Assembly (NCBI GenBank): GCA_017052515.1
Contig: JAFHKR010000037.1
Span: forward strand, 124,001 to 188,000
Direction of reading: 5' to 3'
From: Fictibacillus nanhaiensis
Lineage (GTDB): Bacteria; Bacillota; Bacilli; Bacillales; Fictibacillaceae
DNA length: 64,000 nt
The notes under the pieces were generated by a model. That model did no database searches. It saw only the letters and a program-made list of their open reading frames with translations, and was not told the origin of the DNA. A program made the translations under genes and the position numbers. Below are positions 59,386 to 64,000 of the stretch, in pieces (the first letter of the stretch is position 1; the number at the start of each line of letters is the position of its first letter).

Positions 59386-60188
59386 CACAAGAAACGTTAA
59401 AACCACAAGAAAAGAAAGCGTTGATCGAGCTTCTCTATCAGCTTGCAGACGATGATTTTCTTCTTGCGTTTCGCGGTTCGGAATGGCTTGGTCTGGCACC
59501 GCATATTGAAGAGGATGTAGCGTTCTCATCGATCTCACAAGACATGATGGGGCACGCGAATTTGTACTATAACTTGCTTGAGATCCTTGGAGAAGGAGAA
59601 GCTGACAGAATTGCTCACCTTCGTTCGCCTAATCAGTTTCGAAATGCCATCATTCTAGAAGAAGTGAACGGACCTGGAACGTATTTAAAAGAACCAGATT
59701 ATGACTGGGCATTCACTGTCGTACGCAACTACTTTTACGCTGTACACAAACATATACGTCTAGATTCACTACGACATTCTTCTTATGAACCATTGGCAGA
59801 AGCGGCCCGTAAAATCATGACAGAGCAGTATTACCATCTGATGCATTGGGAGATCTGGTTCAAGCAGCTTATGACGAGTACAGATGAAGCAACCCTGCGA
59901 ATGACAGCAGCCATCCAAAAGGTTTGGAAAGACTTTGGCGGCGTTCTTACGCTCGGACCGTATTATGAAGACATCGTAAAAGCGAACTTTATTGATGACG
60001 AAAATGTTATGAAAAAGAGATGGAACAACAAGATTGAGGCTGTCTTAAAAGAAGTAGGTGCATCTTATCCGGGTGAACCTCGCATGGAAAGAGGCAACGG
60101 TCGAAACGGTGTCCACACCGAAGACTTGAAACAAGCCACTTCAACACTGTCTGAAGTTTATGCAACAAATCCTGCAACTGGCTGGTAA
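59382..60188 (+). CDS. paaC: Phenylacetyl-CoA epoxidase structural subunit PaaC
   Basis: A 268-residue ferritin-like protein, related to PaaA but without catalytic iron. EWLGLAPHIEEDVAFSSISQDMMGHANLYYNLLEILG is typical of PaaC (PaaI in older naming). It pairs with PaaA. The ATG overlaps the paaB stop, so translation is coupled. paaD follows after 26 bases. Confidence 0.94.
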   Translation: MTQETLKPQEKKALIELLYQLADDDFLLAFRGSEWLGLAPHIEEDVAFSSISQDMMGHANLYYNLLEILGEGEADRIAHLRSPNQFRNAIILEEVNGPGTYLKEPDYDWAFTVVRNYFYAVHKHIRLDSLRHSSYEPLAEAARKIMTEQYYHLMHWEIWFKQLMTSTDEATLRMTAAIQKVWKDFGGVLTLGPYYEDIVKANFIDDENVMKKRWNNKIEAVLKEVGASYPGEPRMERGNGRNGVHTEDLKQATSTLSEVYATNPATGW

Positions 60189-60214
60189 GACGATTTAGAA
60201 AGGAGATGAACCAC

Positions 60215-60715
60215 GTGTCCGAATTGAAAAGCAGCATGACTGAAAGTGTGATGGACGCGCTTGGGGATGTAAAAGATCCTGAAATCGCCTCTGTCAGTAT
60301 ATTGGATCTCGGGATGGTGCACGAAGTTGACGTGACAGATGATAAGGTAAGGATTTCTGTTCTACCTACGTTCTCTGGCTGCCCAGCGCTGCACATCATC
60401 GAACGAGATATTAAAAAAGCGGTTGAAAATGTAGAAGGAATTACTTCAGCAGAAGTGAAATTTGTATTTACACCATCGTGGACAACAGACCGCATTACAC
60501 CCGAGGGACGAGAGAGATTAAAAGAGTTCGGTATCTCACCTCCACCAGCGAACCATGTGATGGGTGAGCCATGGGAGATCGATTGTCCGTATTGTGGATC
60601 AACATATGTAACGATGGAAAACATCTTTGGACCAACAGCCTGCAGAAGTATCCTATATTGCAAGTCGTGCAAGAACCCGTTTGAAGCGATGAAACCTGTT
60701 GCTGATATGGGATAA
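60215..60715 (+). CDS. paaD: Phenylacetyl-CoA epoxidase assembly protein PaaD
   Basis: A 166-residue protein with a MIP18/SufT-like domain (VKDPEIASVSILDLGMVHEVDV, PTFSGCPALHIIERDI) and a C-terminal four-cysteine zinc-ribbon (CPYCGS...CKSCKNP). PaaD is needed to mature the epoxidase system, probably by iron or iron-sulfur delivery. GTG 60215 is nine bases after AAGGAG; an ATG at 60206 touches that site. No paaE reductase gene follows. Confidence 0.93.
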   Translation: MSELKSSMTESVMDALGDVKDPEIASVSILDLGMVHEVDVTDDKVRISVLPTFSGCPALHIIERDIKKAVENVEGITSAEVKFVFTPSWTTDRITPEGRERLKEFGISPPPANHVMGEPWEIDCPYCGSTYVTMENIFGPTACRSILYCKSCKNPFEAMKPVADMG

Positions 60716-60752
60716 GACAAATGATGAGTTTAAAAATAGGGAGGAAACACAC

Positions 60753-61058
60753 ATGGTAAAACTAATCGCACTTTACAAAACACCTGAAAACTTGGAGCAG
60801 TTCGACGATCACTATTTTGGACATCATACGGAGATCACGAAGAAGATTCCTGGACTTCGCAAAATGGAAGTAACGAAGATCGTAGGTTCTCCGATGGGGA
60901 AAAGCGACTACCACATTCTTTGTGAAATGTACTATGACGATCATGATGCGTTGAAAGCGGCGATGAAGTCTGATGAAGGTAAAGCTTCTGGAAAAGACTT
61001 GATGAGCTTTGCGGCTGAACTCGTAACGCTTATGATCGGTGAGGAAATCAATGAGTAA
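60753..61058 (+). CDS. EthD-family small protein in the paa operon
   Basis: A 101-residue ferredoxin-fold protein of the EthD type: MVKLIALYKTPENLEQFDDHYFGHHTEITKKIPGLRKMEVTKI-like start with FDDHYFGHH as the motif. EthD proteins accompany ring-hydroxylating or P450 systems, but their role is unclear. ATG 60753 follows TAGGGAGG. It overlaps the next gene by eight bases (ATGAGTAA), so it is a true member of this operon. It is not part of the enterobacterial paa set. Confidence 0.82.
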   Translation: MVKLIALYKTPENLEQFDDHYFGHHTEITKKIPGLRKMEVTKIVGSPMGKSDYHILCEMYYDDHDALKAAMKSDEGKASGKDLMSFAAELVTLMIGEEINE

Positions 61059-61827
61059 TTACGAAACAATTCTAACCTCTATTGAAGAAGGGATCGCCTC
61101 CATTCAATTAAACAGGCCGCGCGTGTTAAACGCGATCAATCGGCCGATGGTTACGGAACTATTAGATGCTTTTGAAAGCTTCGACCGTAATGACGAGGTA
61201 AAAGCAATTGTTTTAACAGGCAGTGAGCGTGCTTTTGCAGCCGGTGCCGACATTGATGAGATGAAAGAAGATACAGCGGTCTCTCTTGAACTATTAAACC
61301 AGTTTAAAGAGTGGGACCGCCTCGCAACGATTAAAAAGCCAATCATCGGTGCCGTCAACGGCTATTGCTTTGGGGGAGGCTTTGAACTGGCGTTATGCGC
61401 AGATATTCTTTTTGCTGCAGAAAACGCACAGTTTGGATTTCCTGAAATCAAGCTTGGCGTGATGCCAGGTGCTGGTGGCACGGTGAAACTTACAAAGCTG
61501 ATGGGTCAAAAAAAAGCGCTTGAGTGGCTATGGCTCGGTGACCCGATGACAGCGGATGAAGCACTTCAATACGGAGTGATCAACCGTGTCATCGCACCAG
61601 AACTTGTAGTAGACGAGGCAAAGAAATATGCCAAAATCGTAGCTTCTAGAGCACCTTTATCGACCCGATTAATAAAAGAGACCGTCTACAAATCAATCGA
61701 CTATTCAACATACGAAGGCATGCAGTTTGAACGTAAAAACTTTTATCTATTATTCTCGTCTCAAGATCAAAAAGAAGGCATGAAAGCTTTCGTTGAAAAG
61801 CGTCCAGCCGAATTTAAAGGGAAGTAG
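61051..61827 (+). CDS. paaF: Enoyl-CoA hydratase, PaaF-like
   Basis: A 258-residue crotonase. The oxyanion-hole segments AFAAGADIDEMKED (about 66-79) and GYCFGGGFELALCADI (about 103-118), the catalytic glutamate in FGFPEIKLGVMPGAGGT (about 130-146) and the C-terminal trimer helix (DQKEGMKAFVEKRPAEFKGK) fit a true hydratase. In the pathway PaaF hydrates dehydroadipyl-CoA. The assignment against other paa crotonases is by similarity and context. ATG 61051 follows GTGAGG. Confidence 0.85.
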   Translation: MSNYETILTSIEEGIASIQLNRPRVLNAINRPMVTELLDAFESFDRNDEVKAIVLTGSERAFAAGADIDEMKEDTAVSLELLNQFKEWDRLATIKKPIIGAVNGYCFGGGFELALCADILFAAENAQFGFPEIKLGVMPGAGGTVKLTKLMGQKKALEWLWLGDPMTADEALQYGVINRVIAPELVVDEAKKYAKIVASRAPLSTRLIKETVYKSIDYSTYEGMQFERKNFYLLFSSQDQKEGMKAFVEKRPAEFKGK

Positions 61828-61839
61828 AGGGATATGAAC

Positions 61840-62613
61840 ATGTTTGAAACGATCAGCTACGAAACAAGAGGAAAAACAGCTTGGATTACATTAAATCGTC
61901 CGGATAAACTGAATGCTTTTACTTCACTCATGCATAAAGAAATGGTTTCAGCGATAAAAGAAGCCAACAAAGACAGCAATGTGAGAGCGGTTGTTATTAC
62001 AGGTGCTGGACGTGCGTTCTGTTCCGGTCAAGATCTAACAGGTTCTCCAGAGGGCGCTGATTATGGCGATGTTCTGCGAAAAGGATACAATCCGATGGTG
62101 CAAGCATTAGTTGCCATGGAGAAGCCAGTAATCGCAGCCGTGAACGGTGTTGCAGCTGGTGCAGGAATGAGTCTTGCTCTAGCATGTGACTTCCGTATCG
62201 CAAGTGAGAAAGCGAGTTTTATAGAAGCGTTCATTCATGTTGGACTCGTACCGGACTCTGGAAATCTGTACTTCTTGCCGCGTCTAGTGGGCCACGCAAA
62301 AGCGATGGAGCTTGCGGTACTAGGTGAGAAAATCACAGCTCAACAAGCGAAAGAGTTTGGTCTTGTAACGAAAACGGTAAGTGAAGAAGCGTTCATGCTT
62401 GAAGTGGAAACGTTCGCTGAGAAACTAGCAAACATGCCAACAAAAGCAATCGGACTCATCAAACGCTATATGAATAAAAGCTGGGAAAGCGATCTGAACG
62501 AAGTGCTGGAATATGAAGCACAAGCGCAAAAAATTGCTGGAGAGTCAGCGGATCATCAAGAAGGCCTGCATGCATTTATAGAAAAGAGAAAACCAGCTTT
62601 CACAGGAAAATAG
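61840..62613 (+). CDS. paaG: Enoyl-CoA isomerase, PaaG-like
   Basis: A 257-residue crotonase. AFCSGQDLTG (about 59-68) and GVAAGAGMSLALACDFRIAS (about 102-121) are the oxyanion region. HVGLVPDSGNLYFLPRL carries the Asp characteristic of PaaG-type isomerases in place of the hydratase glutamate. PaaG converts the ring epoxide to oxepin-CoA. I prefer ATG 61840 over 61834 for its distance from AGAGGG. The ALDH gene follows after 27 bases. Confidence 0.85.
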   Translation: MFETISYETRGKTAWITLNRPDKLNAFTSLMHKEMVSAIKEANKDSNVRAVVITGAGRAFCSGQDLTGSPEGADYGDVLRKGYNPMVQALVAMEKPVIAAVNGVAAGAGMSLALACDFRIASEKASFIEAFIHVGLVPDSGNLYFLPRLVGHAKAMELAVLGEKITAQQAKEFGLVTKTVSEEAFMLEVETFAEKLANMPTKAIGLIKRYMNKSWESDLNEVLEYEAQAQKIAGESADHQEGLHAFIEKRKPAFTGK

Positions 62614-62640
62614 GCATCTAGATCAAAAGGAGTGGAGAAC

Positions 62641-64000
62641 ATGAGTACAAAGACAGAAGTTAAAGCGGTAAAACGTGACGTATATGAAATGGTGATTGGC
62701 GGACAAAGTGTTGGTGGATCTGAGGGAGAATACTTTGTTACATATAACCCAGCAACAGGCGAACCGTTAGCGAAAGTTGCAAAAGCAACAAAAGCTGATG
62801 TGGATTCTGCAGTAAAGGCTGCAAGAACAGCTTTTGAAACGGGAAAATGGAAGCGCTCTCCTGTAAATAAGCGTTCTCGCACGATGAACAAGATTGCTAG
62901 CATCATGCGTTCTCGCTTCAACGAACTTGTTGAGCTAGAAATTTTGAACAGCGGAAAATCATTAAGCGCTGCACAAGGGCAAGTCATGCAAGCGATTGAA
63001 GACTTTGAGTTCTACGCAGGTGCGATTGTTAGCCACCGCGGTGCTGTGAACCCTATGCCAGGACCATTCATGAACTACACGCTAAAAGAGCCTCTAGGCG
63101 TGTGCGCACAGATCATTCCTTGGAATTACCCGATGATGATGGCGGCGTGGAAGATCGCACCAGCTATCGCAACAGGTTGTTCTGTAATCTTAAAGCCTGC
63201 TAGTTTAACGCCTTTAACCGCAATCGTAATGACGGAGATCTGCCACGAAGCGGGTGTTCCTGAAGGTGTTGTAAACATCATTACAGGTGACGGAGCTACA
63301 GTAGGCTCTTACCTCGCTGAACATGAAGGTGTAGATAAAGTCGCGTTTACGGGTGAAACAGGAACAGGAAAAGACATCATGGCAAAAGCCTCTCAAACGT
63401 TAAAACGTGTAACACTTGAACTTGGTGGGAAATCTCCTAACTTAGTTTTTGCCGATACAGATCTTGATGCAGCAGTCGACGGTTCACTATTCGGTATTTT
63501 CTATAACACGGGGCAATCTTGTGAAGCGCGTTCTCGTCTTTACATCGAGGAAAGTATATATGACGCGTTCATGGAAAAGTTCGTTGAAAAAGCGAAGAAG
63601 CTTGTACTAGGTAATCCGCTTGATCAAGGTACACATGTTGGTGCGATCATTTCAGAGCGCCAGCTTGAAGTAATCGACGGCTACGTGAAATCTGCTGAAG
63701 AAGAAGGAGCAACAATCCTTCTAGGCGGAGGACGTGCAAAAGTGGACGGTTATGAAAGCGGTCATTGGTATCTTCCGACGATCATTACGGATGTAAACGA
63801 AGACATGAAAGTGGTTAAAGAAGAAATCTTCGGACCGGTTGTCGTTGTATCGACGTTTAAGGACGAAAAAGAAGCTGTGAAACTAGCAAACAACACAGAC
63901 TTTGGTTTAGCAGCAGCGATCTGGACGAAAGACCATGCAAAAGCAACACGCGTTGCGGGCATGATTCAAGCGGGAACAATCATGATTAACTCACCGTTCT
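62641..64000 (+). CDS. Aldehyde dehydrogenase of the paa cluster (3' end outside window)
   Basis: 453 residues are visible before the window ends; about 40 more are expected. PWNYPMMMAAWK, the base Glu in LELGGKSPN (about 260) and the catalytic Cys in GQSCEARSR (about 294) are intact, so this is an active NAD(P) aldehyde dehydrogenase. It is not fused to a MaoC hydratase domain, unlike E. coli PaaZ. It could oxidise the ring-opened semialdehyde or phenylacetaldehyde. AAAGGAG precedes the ATG. Confidence 0.88.
   Translation, partial: MSTKTEVKAVKRDVYEMVIGGQSVGGSEGEYFVTYNPATGEPLAKVAKATKADVDSAVKAARTAFETGKWKRSPVNKRSRTMNKIASIMRSRFNELVELEILNSGKSLSAAQGQVMQAIEDFEFYAGAIVSHRGAVNPMPGPFMNYTLKEPLGVCAQIIPWNYPMMMAAWKIAPAIATGCSVILKPASLTPLTAIVMTEICHEAGVPEGVVNIITGDGATVGSYLAEHEGVDKVAFTGETGTGKDIMAKASQTLKRVTLELGGKSPNLVFADTDLDAAVDGSLFGIFYNTGQSCEARSRLYIEESIYDAFMEKFVEKAKKLVLGNPLDQGTHVGAIISERQLEVIDGYVKSAEEEGATILLGGGRAKVDGYESGHWYLPTIITDVNEDMKVVKEEIFGPVVVVSTFKDEKEAVKLANNTDFGLAAAIWTKDHAKATRVAGMIQAGTIMINSPF

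Noticed and set aside
1-64000. Prophage or insertion sequence
   Set aside because: No integrase, transposase, phage structural gene or attachment-site duplication was recognised.

Overview
The window is a low-GC, densely packed chromosome segment from a Firmicute of the family Bacillaceae. The evidence is strong AGGAGG-type ribosome sites, frequent GTG and TTG starts, U-rich intrinsic terminators, sporulation and secretion genes, and a gene order matching the Bacillus subtilis yhaQ-to-yhfJ region (from memory; no alignment was run). A Fictibacillus-like or related genus is a guess. I see no tRNA, rRNA, transposase, phage gene or CRISPR array.

Layout. 1-3.2 kb: end of a HAD phosphatase gene, a 17-unit tandem repeat, an aldehyde dehydrogenase, a GNAT acetyltransferase and yhzD. 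3.3-12.8 kb: ABC exporter yhaQP, the Mre11/Rad50-like pair yhaO-yhaN, a CssRS-like secretion-stress two-component system and exoribonuclease yhaM. 12.8-24.1 kb: an MFS exporter behind an attenuator-like leader, then yhaL, prsA, two tiny spore-type membrane proteins, a YpmS-like protein, yhaI, hpr, yhaH, a DUF1232 protein, trpP with a TRAP-like site, serC, hit and a PCYCGC lipoprotein. 24.2-32 kb: ecsAB, a flavin oxidase, ecsC, a ferritin-like protein, a DUF3243 protein, a PAP2 phosphatase facing a lipid kinase, and hmoB. 32-42.5 kb: pbpF, hemEHY, a KinB-like kinase, yhgD and yhgE. 42.7-51.3 kb: an OpuF-type osmolyte importer, a lone amino-acid transporter ATPase, and a CcpA-marked sugar regulator plus ABC importer. 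51.5-56.3 kb: a DJ-1 protein, a quinone reductase/monooxygenase pair with a LysR regulator, yhfI and lplJ. 56.6-64 kb: a phenylacetate catabolic cluster (paaK, paaABCD, an EthD protein, two crotonases, an aldehyde dehydrogenase cut by the window edge).

How the genes work together. The core concerns cell-envelope and secretion quality control (prsA, cssRS, ecs, pbpF, hpr), haem synthesis and turnover (hemEHY, hmoB) and nucleic-acid repair or turnover (yhaONM). The accessory blocks add osmolyte uptake, sugar uptake under carbon catabolite control, and aerobic phenylacetate breakdown.

The most notable non-coding signals are: (i) five copies of a palindromic intergenic element at about 12.9-26.3 kb, with a compensatory base change in one stem; (ii) four 20-21 bp tandem arrays, each just past an intrinsic terminator; (iii) a short-peptide and terminator leader before the MFS gene; (iv) a 5-nt-periodic NAG repeat over the trpP ribosome site; (v) a 21-bp operator-like sequence present before both paaK and paaA.
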